DNA of 64,000 nt from JAWKWH01 sp040830725 (GTDB lineage Bacteria; Pseudomonadota; Alphaproteobacteria; Rhizobiales; Rhizobiaceae). Shown one piece after another: positions 24,232 to 32,635 of this stretch. Within the stretch, counting starts at the first letter, position 1. The number at the start of each line of letters is the position of its first letter. The stretch covers positions 160,198 through 224,197 of the forward strand of contig JBFOMG010000013.1 in NCBI GenBank assembly GCA_040830725.1. Reading direction: 5' to 3'. The position numbers and the translations under genes are program-made. Below the pieces are notes generated by a model that had not been told where the DNA came from, did not search any database, and saw nothing but the letters and a program-made list of their open reading frames with translations.

Positions 24232-25119
24232 ATGGCGCGGGCAACGTTTGTCGGTTTTTCAGCAGTTGCGATGTGGGCGCTGCTGGCACTTTTCACTGAT
24301 GCTTCCGGGCAGGTGCCGCCTTTTCAACTGGCGGCGCTTACCTTCTCCATTGGTGCGGCAGCAGGGTTTGCGGTCCGGGGTTTCATTCCCGCACCGGCCA
24401 GCGCGCCGGTTCCGGTGGCAGCATGGATAACTGGCATCGCTGGCCTGTTCGGATACCATTTTTTCTACTTTACCGCGCTGAGAAATGCCCCGGCCGCCGA
24501 GGCGAGCCTGATAGCCTATCTTTGGCCGTTGTTGATTGTGCTTGGCTCAGCGCTGATGCCGGGTGAGCGGCTTGGTTGGCATCATATTGCCGGCGCTCTG
24601 TTGGGATTGCTGGGCTGCGCGCTGATTGTGACCGGAGGTGAAGGGTTCGTATTTGATCCCCGGTACGGCTATGGCTATGCCGCGGCGGGAGTTTGCGCGC
24701 TGGTGTGGTCGTCCTATTCACTGCTGTCGCGGCGGTTCAACGCCGTGCCGACCCATATTGTGGCCTGGTTTTGCCTGGCGACGGCCATCCTGTCCCTGGC
24801 TTGTCATCTGGCACTGGAGCAAACCATATGGCCAACCGGCGCATCCCAGTGGCTGGCTGTTGCCGGGCTCGGATTGATGCCGGTGGGTGCTGCCTTCTAT
24901 GCCTGGGACTATGGCGTCAAGCGCGGCAATATCCAGGTTCTCGGCGCAGCGAGTTATGGCGCACCGCTGTTGTCGACCATCATTCTCGTCATTGCGGGAA
25001 GGGCCGAACCAACACTGTTATTGGCTGTTGCCTGTCTCCTGATCACCGGTGGCGCCGTTCTTGCCGCTAAATCGATGCTGTTCGACAATCGCAAGCCTTC
25101 AAGTCCGGAGCAGCCCTGA
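24232..25119 (+). CDS. DMT-superfamily (EamA) transporter
   Basis: This 295-residue protein has ten predicted transmembrane segments in two EamA repeats, a layout of drug/metabolite exporters. It resembles the YddG-type aromatic amino acid exporters: it starts MARATFVGFSAVAMWALLAL, with FYFTALRNAPAAEASLIAYL in repeat one and GAAFYAWDYGVKRGNIQVLG in repeat two. Its stop overlaps the next ATG as TGATG, so the lysoplasmalogenase gene is translationally coupled. The substrate is inferred from distant similarity only. Confidence 0.83.
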   Translation: MARATFVGFSAVAMWALLALFTDASGQVPPFQLAALTFSIGAAAGFAVRGFIPAPASAPVPVAAWITGIAGLFGYHFFYFTALRNAPAAEASLIAYLWPLLIVLGSALMPGERLGWHHIAGALLGLLGCALIVTGGEGFVFDPRYGYGYAAAGVCALVWSSYSLLSRRFNAVPTHIVAWFCLATAILSLACHLALEQTIWPTGASQWLAVAGLGLMPVGAAFYAWDYGVKRGNIQVLGAASYGAPLLSTIILVIAGRAEPTLLLAVACLLITGGAVLAAKSMLFDNRKPSSPEQP

Positions 25120-25784
25120 TGCCGTTTCCCGGAGGATTGGAAGCAACTGCGAACGGTACGCTGCTTTTCTCGATCATCGCTGCATTGGTCTATCTGCTCA
25201 TCGTCAAACGGCCACCGTCATGGCGGCGAACCGTCGTGAAGGCGCTCTCGACTGCCCTGCTTGCACTATTGGCAGCGATTGAGGGCGGTCCGGCTCTGCT
25301 GGTCCTGGCTCTCGCTCTCGGTTCGCTGGGCGATGCGTTCCTGGCTAACGATGGTGAAAGGGCATTCCTCGGCGGTCTGACCAGTTTTTTGGCGGCACAT
25401 CTGGCCTATGTCTGGTTGTTCTGGTCTGCCGGTTACGGCGCCGAAACGCTTGGTGCGGAGATATGGCGCCTCGCCGGCACCGTCCTCATTTTGGGTCTGG
25501 CAGCGGTCATGATGTATATGCTGCTTCCCACTGTTGGAGGGGATCTGAGGATTCCGGTTGGCGTGTATGTCGGTGCAATTGTGCTGATGGGTCTCACCGC
25601 ACTTACACTCGACAAACCAATGGTCATATTAGGTGCTGCCATGTTCATGGCGTCCGACACGATTTTGGCCAGCGAAAAATTTCTGCTCGCGGAGCGTTCG
25701 CCGCACCGGCGGTGGACACCTTACGCTGTATGGACGCTCTATTATGCCGGCCAGGCAGCAATCGCGCTCGGCTTTCTGTCGTAG
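25119..25784 (+). CDS. Lysoplasmalogenase family protein (YhhN)
   Basis: This 221-residue inner-membrane protein of the YhhN/TMEM86 family (PF07947) has about eight hydrophobic segments. Conserved motifs are ALGSLGDAFLANDGERAFLG, in which the acidic residues are catalytic candidates, and AAMFMASDTILASEKF. Animal members hydrolyse the vinyl ether bond of lysoplasmalogens; the bacterial substrate is uncertain. The ATG overlaps the stop of the DMT transporter gene by 1 bp, which points to co-expression. Confidence 0.82.
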   Translation: MPFPGGLEATANGTLLFSIIAALVYLLIVKRPPSWRRTVVKALSTALLALLAAIEGGPALLVLALALGSLGDAFLANDGERAFLGGLTSFLAAHLAYVWLFWSAGYGAETLGAEIWRLAGTVLILGLAAVMMYMLLPTVGGDLRIPVGVYVGAIVLMGLTALTLDKPMVILGAAMFMASDTILASEKFLLAERSPHRRWTPYAVWTLYYAGQAAIALGFLS

Positions 25785-25853
25785 GCTGTAGTGACCATTT
25801 AACGAGTGTCTGCAGCGCAGAAAACCGTTATGTGGTCACTTCAGCCTCGGTCC

Positions 25854-26264
25854 TCAGGTCACCATTTCGAAGGCGGCGAAATCAAATCCCGGCGCAACTG
25901 TGCAACCAACCAATGTCCATTCACCAAGGCTTTTGGCCCGCTGCCACACATTGGCCGGGACTACGTGCTGGGGACGTTCTCCCGCGTTGATATCGGTGCC
26001 CAATATCAGGGTTTCGATTTTGTCGAGGTCAGGTGAGAGCTGCAAATGTAGCGCCGCGCCGGCGTAGTGATGCCAGACCTCTGCCGCATCGCGTACCCGG
26101 TGCCAGGCGGATTCCTCACCGCTTCGAAGAAGGAAATAGATTGCAGTCGAATGCCCTCGCGGGCCTCCTTGCGGATCGCGAAAAGTCTCGGCAAACCATC
26201 CACCTTCTGGATGCGGTTTCAGGCCGAGCGTCTGGATAATCGCGTCCGCCTCGGACAAGCTCAT
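25854..26264 (-). CDS. DUF985 cupin protein
   Basis: This 136-residue cupin of the DUF985 family (PF06172) has HPEGGWFAETFRD near the N terminus, then STAIYFLLRSGEESAWHRV and EVWHHYAGAALHLQL, which carry the cupin His/Glu positions, and PANVWQRAKSLGEWTLVGCT. The function is unknown; metal-dependent isomerase or sugar-binding roles have been proposed for cupins in general. It starts directly after the gloB stop (TAA-ATG), so the two are co-transcribed. Confidence 0.85.
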   Translation of the reverse strand: MSLSEADAIIQTLGLKPHPEGGWFAETFRDPQGGPRGHSTAIYFLLRSGEESAWHRVRDAAEVWHHYAGAALHLQLSPDLDKIETLILGTDINAGERPQHVVPANVWQRAKSLGEWTLVGCTVAPGFDFAAFEMVT

Positions 26265-27032
26265 TTAAAACCGGTCCTTGCGCTGTCTGATTTCCGCAAA
26301 CACGTCGACGTCTGACGCCGCCTCCATGCCGAGATGGGCACGTATTGACGAATCGTCCCAACGCAGGAACGGATTGGTCGATTTCTCTGCACCCATTGTC
26401 GTCGGTAGTGTTGGCTTGTCGGCGGCCCGCAACTCGGCAATCTTGGCTGCTCTTTCTGTTAGTTGCTGATTGTCAGGGTCGACAGTAACCGAAAAATCCG
26501 CATTGGCCTTCGTGTATTCATGGCCGCAATAGATCAAAGTCTCATCCGGCAATTCACGCAAGGTAGACAATGCGCCATGCATGTCGGCGGCCGAGCCTTC
26601 GAAAAGCCTGCCACAGCCCAATGCAAACAATGTGTCACCGGCGAACAGGACACCGCTTTCAGTGAAGTGATAAACGATGTGACCCGCTGTGTGGCCCGGT
26701 GTGGCAATCACACGAATCTCTTCGCCGCAAACCTCGATCGTGTCTCCGCCGGAAACCGTTTGATCTATGCCGGGGATGCGTGACGATTCGGCTAGCGGTC
26801 CGATGATTGTCAGCCCGTAGCGCGACTTCAAAGCCTGATTGGCTTCCACGTGATCGCCATGATAGTGGGTGGTCAAAATGTGGGTCGGATTCCAGCCGGT
26901 GCGTTCGATCGCTGCAACAATCGGACCTTCTTCTGGCGCATCGATGATTGCTGTCTGACCACTTACCGGATCGTGCACAAGAACACCGAAATTGTCGCTT
27001 CGGCACATGAATTGTTCAATCTGGACAGTCAT
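26265..27032 (-). CDS. gloB: Hydroxyacylglutathione hydrolase (glyoxalase II)
   Basis: This 255-residue metallo-beta-lactamase-fold enzyme hydrolyses S-D-lactoylglutathione to D-lactate and glutathione in methylglyoxal detoxification. The binuclear metal motif THYHGDHVEAN is present, with TPGHTAGHIVYH and FAGDTLFALGCGRLFEGSA downstream, and HEYTKANADFSVTVDPDN near the C terminus, as in GloB. The start at 27032 is preceded by GAAAGGGAAATC; seven upstream in-frame codons were left out. It is divergent from the methyltransferase gene. Confidence 0.93.
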   Translation of the reverse strand: MTVQIEQFMCRSDNFGVLVHDPVSGQTAIIDAPEEGPIVAAIERTGWNPTHILTTHYHGDHVEANQALKSRYGLTIIGPLAESSRIPGIDQTVSGGDTIEVCGEEIRVIATPGHTAGHIVYHFTESGVLFAGDTLFALGCGRLFEGSAADMHGALSTLRELPDETLIYCGHEYTKANADFSVTVDPDNQQLTERAAKIAELRAADKPTLPTTMGAEKSTNPFLRWDDSSIRAHLGMEAASDVDVFAEIRQRKDRF

Positions 27033-27152
27033 GATTTCCCTTTCGCGTTGCACCCAAATTAGGAGGCTCTGAGCGGATTGTCACCTTGTCTCGACGCCCA
27101 ACCGCGTCCGACCATTCTTGAAGTCTAAAGGAGCCGCCGCTACCTTCGCACC

Positions 27153-27884
27153 ATGTATACCGACATTGTCGACTTACGGAATTTTTATGCTTCGGTGCTC
27201 GGACGCCTCGCCGAGCGGTCAATCGCAATGGCCATCTCCTCCGTCTGGGCGACCCTCGCAAATGAGCGGCTCGTCGGCATGGGATACGCAGTGCCCTGGC
27301 TGGAGCGGTTTGGCGCCGATGCTGAAAGGGTATTCGCGTTTATGCCGGCCGGGCAGGGTGCAGTGGCGTGGCCGCCAAACGAACCTTCCGCGACTGCCTT
27401 GGTATTCGAGGAAGAATTGCCGCTGGTCGATTCATCTATCGACCGCATGATGATGGTGCATTTGCTGGAGCACTCGGAAAATCCGCGAGAGACGCTGATG
27501 GAGGCATGGCGCGTTCTGGCTCCTGGCGGGAGGTTGGTCATCATTGTTCCCAACCGGCGCGGTGTGTGGGCCCGGTTTGAACATACACCATTCGGAACCG
27601 GCAGGCCGTTTTCCAGGGTGCAGTTGACCGAATTGCTGCGCGAAACAAACTTCACGCCTGGCGGATGGTCGGATGCGCTTCATTTTCCACCGACAAAACG
27701 CCGCTCTTTGCTTCGGTTTCACAAGACGCTCGAACGTCTGGGGCGGCGGTTTTGGCCCATTTTCGCCGGCGTCATCGTCGTCGAAGCGCAAAAACGCCTT
27801 TATCAGGGTCGTCCGGTTGCCGCCCGCGCATCTCGCCGTGTTTTCGTTCCGGTGTTGTCACCTCAGGGTGCTGCCCGCAGCTGA
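27153..27884 (+). CDS. Class I SAM-dependent methyltransferase
   Basis: This 243-residue protein is a class I methyltransferase of the type found divergent from gloB in this order. The SAM-binding half is degenerate: motif I reads VGMGYAVPWLERFG, followed by the acidic LPLVDSSIDRMMMVHLLEH and the post-motif WRVLAPGGRLVIIVPNRRG. The C-terminal half carries a basic stretch (FPPTKRRSLLRFHKTLERLG). The methyl acceptor is unknown. Confidence 0.84.
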   Translation: MYTDIVDLRNFYASVLGRLAERSIAMAISSVWATLANERLVGMGYAVPWLERFGADAERVFAFMPAGQGAVAWPPNEPSATALVFEEELPLVDSSIDRMMMVHLLEHSENPRETLMEAWRVLAPGGRLVIIVPNRRGVWARFEHTPFGTGRPFSRVQLTELLRETNFTPGGWSDALHFPPTKRRSLLRFHKTLERLGRRFWPIFAGVIVVEAQKRLYQGRPVAARASRRVFVPVLSPQGAARS

Positions 27885-27989
27885 TTGAACGTGCCGATCG
27901 CGTTCACAAACTTGTCGTTGGACAGCCAACCAACAAGTCGCAAAACTCATTGCCTACAGACATGCATGTCGCAGCAAAGGAGTGTTGGA

Positions 27990-28490
27990 ATGATCAGTAA
28001 TGGTAGGGTTTTCAACGGCTTGGCTGCGTCATTGTGCCTGTTCTTGGTCTTTGGTTTTCCTGCCAACTCCCAAATTGCAAAGCGAGTGGGTTGGTCAGTC
28101 ATCCCAACCAATCACGATTACGGAACACTCGTCGACCGTGTGCTTTCTGCCGCCAAATCGCACAAACTGGGCGTCGTATCCCACGCGTCCGCCACCGTGG
28201 GCGCCAAGCGTGTTTTGAACCGGGACATCCCGGGCAATTCGGTGATTGGGCTCTATCATCCTCGTTTCGCAGTGCGGATGCTGGAAGCCAGCATCGCCGC
28301 CGGCATTGAAGCGCCAATCAGGGTCTATGTCACGGAAAACGGGGATGGAACCGCCACATTGTCATACAAAACCCCGAGCCACCTGTTCGCGCCTTACCTC
28401 GATGAAGGTGGCGACGAATTGAAAGCGTTGGCGTCCGAACTCGATGCCTTGTTTGCCACCCTTGCAAAGCAAGCGGCAAATCCGAACTGA
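27990..28490 (+). CDS. Exported DUF302 protein
   Basis: This 166-residue protein has a signal peptide (GLAASLCLFLVFGFPANSQ) and a DUF302 domain (PF03625): VSHASATVGAKRVLNRDIPG, VIGLYHPRFAVRMLEASIAA and APIRVYVTENGDGTATLSYK. The start at 27990 follows AAAGGAGTGTTG; upstream in-frame codons were rejected because they would bury the signal peptide. The domain folds like a small alpha/beta sandwich and its role is unknown. It lies 105 bp after the methyltransferase gene and is probably expressed separately. Confidence 0.82.
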   Translation: MISNGRVFNGLAASLCLFLVFGFPANSQIAKRVGWSVIPTNHDYGTLVDRVLSAAKSHKLGVVSHASATVGAKRVLNRDIPGNSVIGLYHPRFAVRMLEASIAAGIEAPIRVYVTENGDGTATLSYKTPSHLFAPYLDEGGDELKALASELDALFATLAKQAANPN

Positions 28491-28611
28491 GTGAGTAGTA
28501 TCAATCGCTCAGGCTTGAACGATTTACCATCCATTAAGCATGGGCTGACAATTTGTCGGCGGCTTGATTCAAGGGAAAATCCACCTGCTGGAGGCAATTC
28601 GCGGGGTAGAC

Positions 28612-28884
28612 ATGGCAGCCCAACCGCAATCTAGGAGCGACAGCCGTCGCGTCGTGCAACGAACGGTATGTAGCTTTCCCGCTGACATCAATTTCGGTGA
28701 TGTGTTTCTATGCAAAGGGCTCATCAAGAACATGTCACCGATCGGCATGAGATTGATGATCCCGAACAGTGCATGGCTTCCGGCTGAGTTCGAGGTTTCT
28801 TCCGATGTGTTTCCCGATCCGGTCAAGGTTCGTACCGTCTGGACGAACAAGGAACATGTCGGCGTAACCATCGAAAGCAGTTGA
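28612..28884 (+). CDS. PilZ-domain protein
   Basis: This 90-residue protein is a single PilZ domain, a potential cyclic-di-GMP receptor. The N-terminal SDSRRVVQRTV carries the RxxxR-type arginines, and the second half has KNMSPIGMRLMIP, close to the (D/N)xSxxG motif. The family would change conformation on binding c-di-GMP to control motility or exopolysaccharide. The ATG at 28612 is preceded by GGGG; a TTG at 28564 in the same frame is an alternative. The target is unknown. Confidence 0.75.
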   Translation: MAAQPQSRSDSRRVVQRTVCSFPADINFGDVFLCKGLIKNMSPIGMRLMIPNSAWLPAEFEVSSDVFPDPVKVRTVWTNKEHVGVTIESS

Positions 28885-28911
28885 TCAGGTTGATGAACCG
28901 GCATCCGCGGT

Positions 28912-28949
28912 AAAAAATCGGCGGACGCCACATAAGTCGTGCCCGCCGA
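28912..28949 (-). terminator. Intrinsic terminator after the YHYH gene
   Basis: On the minus strand TCGGCGG and CCGCCGA form a 7-bp stem around an 18-nt loop, followed directly by six T residues. It lies 68 bp past the YHYH-gene stop. The same sequence on the plus strand lacks a T-run, so it does not terminate the PilZ gene well. Confidence 0.6.
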
Positions 28950-29016
28950 GTGTCCCGCATCATTTGCTCAAGATCATCAGGTCACCCAATCCGGAGAGCT
29001 GCGGAACGTCTGCAGA

Positions 29017-29757
29017 TCATCTTCGGAAATCCCGGCTCGGCTTTCCCCAGAAGCATCTTGGAAAAAACGGATAGGAATGCGTGGCGAAGTAGACGAATTG
29101 GCCATTCAGCATGCCGCCATTGCATTCATCAAGCTTGCCCGCGCCGCCGACATATTCCCAGTCCTGGACATAGGTTCCATCGTACTTTCCGCCCGGTCCG
29201 TTGGGCCGTGTACCCTTCTTCAACCTGTAGCCTGACCTGGCGCTGGCACCGACATAGTGAATTTCGAAGCCATCTGCCGCATAGCCAATATGGCTGCCCT
29301 TGGTTTGGCCGAGAAGGCCTTTTGGAACGCCGTGATAGTGGTAGAGTCCGCGTTCATCGACGTGGGCGTTATTGTTGTCCATTCCGAGCAGCTTTCTCGC
29401 GCCAATGCCTTCGAGGTTCCACCCCGATGAACGGTCCCTGCTGAACCCCCGTGGTGAGTGCGGATCCCAATAATCGGCGGTACCGGGACGGATCGCCACA
29501 CCGTTCAGCCCAACCCCGACAGTTCCGCGATGCGCCCGCGCGCTCGAACCTTTTTTCGGCGTAGCATCAACACAGTATTTTGCCCGTAGTGGCCGGATCG
29601 TGTGCGGATTCCCCGAATTTGGAAATTTACCCGTTGCATGCCCGGGAAGGCCGTTTGACGTGATGCAAATGCGATCGCCCTTGGTGCTTATGTCAGCATT
29701 GCCGGCTGCAAATCCTGTCGCTGTGAAGATTGGCGCGGCAAACCCGCACGCCATCAA
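29017..29757 (-). CDS. YHYH-domain exported protein
   Basis: This 246-residue protein contains the diagnostic YHYH motif in ERGLYHYHGVPKGLLG, of a family (PF14240) with unknown function. The N-terminal 20 residues (CGFAAPIFTATGFAAG) look like a short signal peptide. Other conserved pieces are NGVAIRPGTADYWDPHSPRG and GAGKLDECNGGMLNGQFVYF. The start is uncertain: an in-frame stop lies seven codons upstream, so TTG at 29757 or the ATG next to it must be used. The aromatic-His motif might bind metal, but this is inference. Confidence 0.75.
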   Translation of the reverse strand: MMACGFAAPIFTATGFAAGNADISTKGDRICITSNGLPGHATGKFPNSGNPHTIRPLRAKYCVDATPKKGSSARAHRGTVGVGLNGVAIRPGTADYWDPHSPRGFSRDRSSGWNLEGIGARKLLGMDNNNAHVDERGLYHYHGVPKGLLGQTKGSHIGYAADGFEIHYVGASARSGYRLKKGTRPNGPGGKYDGTYVQDWEYVGGAGKLDECNGGMLNGQFVYFATHSYPFFPRCFWGKPSRDFRR

Positions 29758-30121
29758 GGCTTTGATTTTCCTAAGCTATCTCCCGGACAAATCAGATCCT
29801 TCGTTGATCACGAAAATATGATCATGCAGCACAGGACACCAGTTAAGCTTTGGTAATCTGGATTAAGTTTTTGTCATGCGGCACATTCGCTGCAGCCGGA
29901 CACGAGCATTTTGCGGTTTCTTTGAACCGCAACAACGCTTTTATGCGCTTGGAACCATTGCAGCTTTGTTCGCTCTTTTGATTCCGTCTGAGCGAAAAAT
30001 GTCCTAGATGAAGCGGAATCCTTGACAAATCGGCGCTCTCATGCGCTTTTCCGCGCGAATTTCATCGCGGGTGATTTGCCCGCGCTTTCCTCGCAAAAAT
30101 TTCTAGCGGAATGTCATGACC
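29758..30121. other. 364-bp intergenic region upstream of aspS
   Basis: This gap holds the divergent promoters of the YHYH gene and aspS and copy B of the 92-nt structured repeat (29914-30005). A CTTGACA -35-like box lies at 30021-30027, but no good -10 follows at standard spacing. No gene is seen in it. Confidence 0.6.
29914..30005 (+). repeat. Structured 92-nt intergenic repeat, copy B
   Basis: This copy aligns ungapped with 13090-13181 (minus strand) at about 69 of 92 positions. It has two clear hairpins, GCGGTT-TCTTTG-AACCGC near the start and TTCGCTC / GAGCGAA near the end. Several differences between the copies keep these stems paired, so the unit may be structured RNA or DNA. Confidence 0.7.
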
Positions 30122-31918
30122 ATGCATCGCTATCGCAGCCATACCTGCGTTCAACTGAGAAAATCCGACGTCGGTGAAAACGTCCGTCTGTCCGGTTGGG
30201 TTCACCGTGTCCGCGACCACGGAGGCCTCTTGTTCATTGATTTGCGCGACCATTACGGCGTTACGCAGATCGTTGCCGATCCCGATTCGCCTTGCTTCAA
30301 GACTGCCGAGAGCGTGCGCGGTGAGTGGGTGATATGTGTCGACGGTGAGGTCAAGGCCCGCACCGAGGAAACAGTCAATGCAAATCTCCCCACCGGCGAA
30401 GTCGAGGTTTTTGCCCGGGACATGGAAGTCTTGTCCGCTGCCAAAGAACTTCCGCTGCCGGTTTTCGGCGAACCGGAATATCCGGAAGATATACGGTTGA
30501 AATACCGCTTTCTCGACCTGCGCAGAGAGACGCTCCACCACAACATCGTCATGCGCACCAAAATCATCGCCGACATGCGGGCGCGCATGAATGAAGCCGG
30601 TTTTGCGGAGTATTCGACACCGATCCTCACCGCTTCCAGCCCGGAAGGTGCACGTGACTTCCTGGTGCCGAGCCGTATACATCAAGGCGAGTTTTATGCG
30701 CTTCCGCAGGCGCCACAGCAGTACAAGCAGCTGATCATGATGAGCGGTTTTGACCGCTATTTTCAGATCGCGCCCTGTTTCCGCGATGAAGATCCTCGCG
30801 CCGACCGTCTACCAGGCGAGTTCTACCAGCTTGATGTCGAGATGAGCTTTGTCGAACAGGATGACGTCTTTGGTGCCATGGAGCCGGTGCTGCGCGGCGT
30901 GTTCGAGACGTTTGCCGACGGCAAGGCAGTCACTGAAACGTTCCACCGCATTCCGTTTGACGAGGCAGTGCGCAAATACGGCACCGACAAGCCTGATCTA
31001 CGCAATCCGATCGTCATGGAAGATGTTTCCGACCACTTCCGCGGTTCGGGTTTCAAGGTTTTCGCCAGCATTCTCGCCAATGACGACAAGGCGGAAGTCT
31101 GGGCCATTCCGGCCAAGACCGGTGGTTCCCGCGCCTTTTGCGATCGCATGAATTCTTGGGCGCAAGGTGAGGGGCAACCCGGCCTGGGTTACATCTTTTG
31201 GCGCGAGGAAGGCGATTCGCTTGCGGGCGCAGGCCCGATCGCCAAAAACATCGGTCCGGAGCGGACTGAGGCAATCCGCACCCAGCTCGGCCTTGAAGCC
31301 GGCGACGCCTGTTTCTTTGCCGCCGGTGATCCGAAGAAATTCGCAAGTTTTGCAGGGGACGCCCGCGCCCGGGCAGGTGAGGAACTCGATCTTGTCGACC
31401 GCGATCGTTTCGAACTGGCCTGGATCGTGGATTTTCCGTTCTACGAATGGGACGAGGATACCAAGAAGGTCGAGTTTTCGCACAATCCGTTCTCAATGCC
31501 GCAGGGCGGCATCGAAGCGCTCAGCAATGACGACCCGCTATCGATCAAGGCCTGGCAGTACGATCTGGTGTGCAATGGATTCGAGATCGCCTCTGGCGGC
31601 ATCCGAAACCATCTGCCGGATACGATGGTCAAGGCGTTCGAGATTGCCGGCATGAGCCGTGAGGTAGTCGAAGCGCAATTCGGCGGTCTTTATCGCGCCT
31701 TCCAGTACGGCGCACCGCCTCATGGCGGCATGGCCGCCGGGATAGACCGCATCGTCATGTTGCTGGTGGGTGCAAAGAACCTGCGAGAAGTGACGATGTT
31801 CCCGATGAACCAGCAGGCACAGGACCTGCAGATGGGCGCCCCTTCCGGCGTGTCCGCCGCACAATTGCGCGATTTGGGATTGAGGGTGATGCCCGACCCG
31901 AAAAAGAGCGCGGAGTAA
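30122..31918 (+). CDS. aspS: Aspartyl-tRNA synthetase (probably Asp/Asn non-discriminating)
   Basis: AspRS, 598 residues, charges tRNA-Asp in the cytoplasm. The anticodon-binding OB fold holds LSGWVHRVRDHGG, class II motif 2 is FRDEDPRADRLPGEFYQLD, and motif 3 is HGGMAAGIDRIVMLL. The bacterial GAD insert lies at about residues 300-420. Residue His33, where discriminating E. coli AspRS has Leu30, is a mark of enzymes that also charge tRNA-Asn, later amidated by GatCAB. The start at 30122 (MHRYRSHTC) matches the family; the ATG two codons earlier is less likely. Confidence 0.96.
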   Translation: MHRYRSHTCVQLRKSDVGENVRLSGWVHRVRDHGGLLFIDLRDHYGVTQIVADPDSPCFKTAESVRGEWVICVDGEVKARTEETVNANLPTGEVEVFARDMEVLSAAKELPLPVFGEPEYPEDIRLKYRFLDLRRETLHHNIVMRTKIIADMRARMNEAGFAEYSTPILTASSPEGARDFLVPSRIHQGEFYALPQAPQQYKQLIMMSGFDRYFQIAPCFRDEDPRADRLPGEFYQLDVEMSFVEQDDVFGAMEPVLRGVFETFADGKAVTETFHRIPFDEAVRKYGTDKPDLRNPIVMEDVSDHFRGSGFKVFASILANDDKAEVWAIPAKTGGSRAFCDRMNSWAQGEGQPGLGYIFWREEGDSLAGAGPIAKNIGPERTEAIRTQLGLEAGDACFFAAGDPKKFASFAGDARARAGEELDLVDRDRFELAWIVDFPFYEWDEDTKKVEFSHNPFSMPQGGIEALSNDDPLSIKAWQYDLVCNGFEIASGGIRNHLPDTMVKAFEIAGMSREVVEAQFGGLYRAFQYGAPPHGGMAAGIDRIVMLLVGAKNLREVTMFPMNQQAQDLQMGAPSGVSAAQLRDLGLRVMPDPKKSAE

Positions 31919-31935
31919 GCCAAAGCGGAGCGGTC

Positions 31936-32601
31936 ATGTCGTCAGCTTCGAGGTCAAAACCAAAACTCTTGCTGACTGGATTCTCTGTTTTTCCCGGTGC
32001 GCCGGTCAACCCGACCGAAGCCCTGGTGCACCAACTGCGGCGACAGCCTGACGACATTGGTGAGAAGTGCACTTTCAGGGCAGAAGTGCTGGATGTGGAC
32101 TATTCGACCATCGCAAACCGGCTTGCCGCTGTCGCGGATGAATTTGCACCCGACATCGCGCTTCATTTCGGACTGGCCGCGGAAGCGACAGGCTTTCGCC
32201 TGGAGAAGTTCGCCAGAAACGTGGTTGCCACAGACCGGCCGGACAACGCTGGAAACTATTCCCGTGGCACAGTTGCGGAAAGTGGTCCCGTGCACTTCGA
32301 AAGCACATTGCCCCGAACCGAAATAGTTGAAGCCCTGAAAACAAACAGCCTGCCGGCGATGCTTGACGATCAGGCCGGCGATTATCTGTGCAATGCCGTC
32401 TTCTATCTGTCGCGGTCAGGCCAGTGTGGCGCGTTCAGTCCCAGCATGTCCGGATTCATCCACATCCCACAATTGCCGGCCGCAGATGGCGGCATTCGCA
32501 AAGATGGCGCCCGACTGCCGCTCGCAGACCTGGTGCGCGGCGCCCGCATCGTTATCAATGTTTGCATCACCCATTGGAAACGAAAACAGGTTGCCGGATG
32601 A
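31936..32601 (+). CDS. Pyroglutamyl-peptidase I family (C15) protein
   Basis: This 221-residue cysteine peptidase of family C15 should remove N-terminal pyroglutamate from peptides. The opening LLLTGFSVFPGAPVNPTEAL is typical of the fold. A conserved Glu lies in GLAAEATGFRLEKFARN, the Cys nucleophile in GDYLCNAVFYLS and the His in SGFIHIPQLP, so the catalytic triad appears complete. It follows aspS by 17 bp and may be co-transcribed. The physiological substrate is not known. Confidence 0.85.
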   Translation: MSSASRSKPKLLLTGFSVFPGAPVNPTEALVHQLRRQPDDIGEKCTFRAEVLDVDYSTIANRLAAVADEFAPDIALHFGLAAEATGFRLEKFARNVVATDRPDNAGNYSRGTVAESGPVHFESTLPRTEIVEALKTNSLPAMLDDQAGDYLCNAVFYLSRSGQCGAFSPSMSGFIHIPQLPAADGGIRKDGARLPLADLVRGARIVINVCITHWKRKQVAG

Positions 32602-32635
32602 CCGGCAGCCCGCTCGGCTGAACGCCAATAATCCG

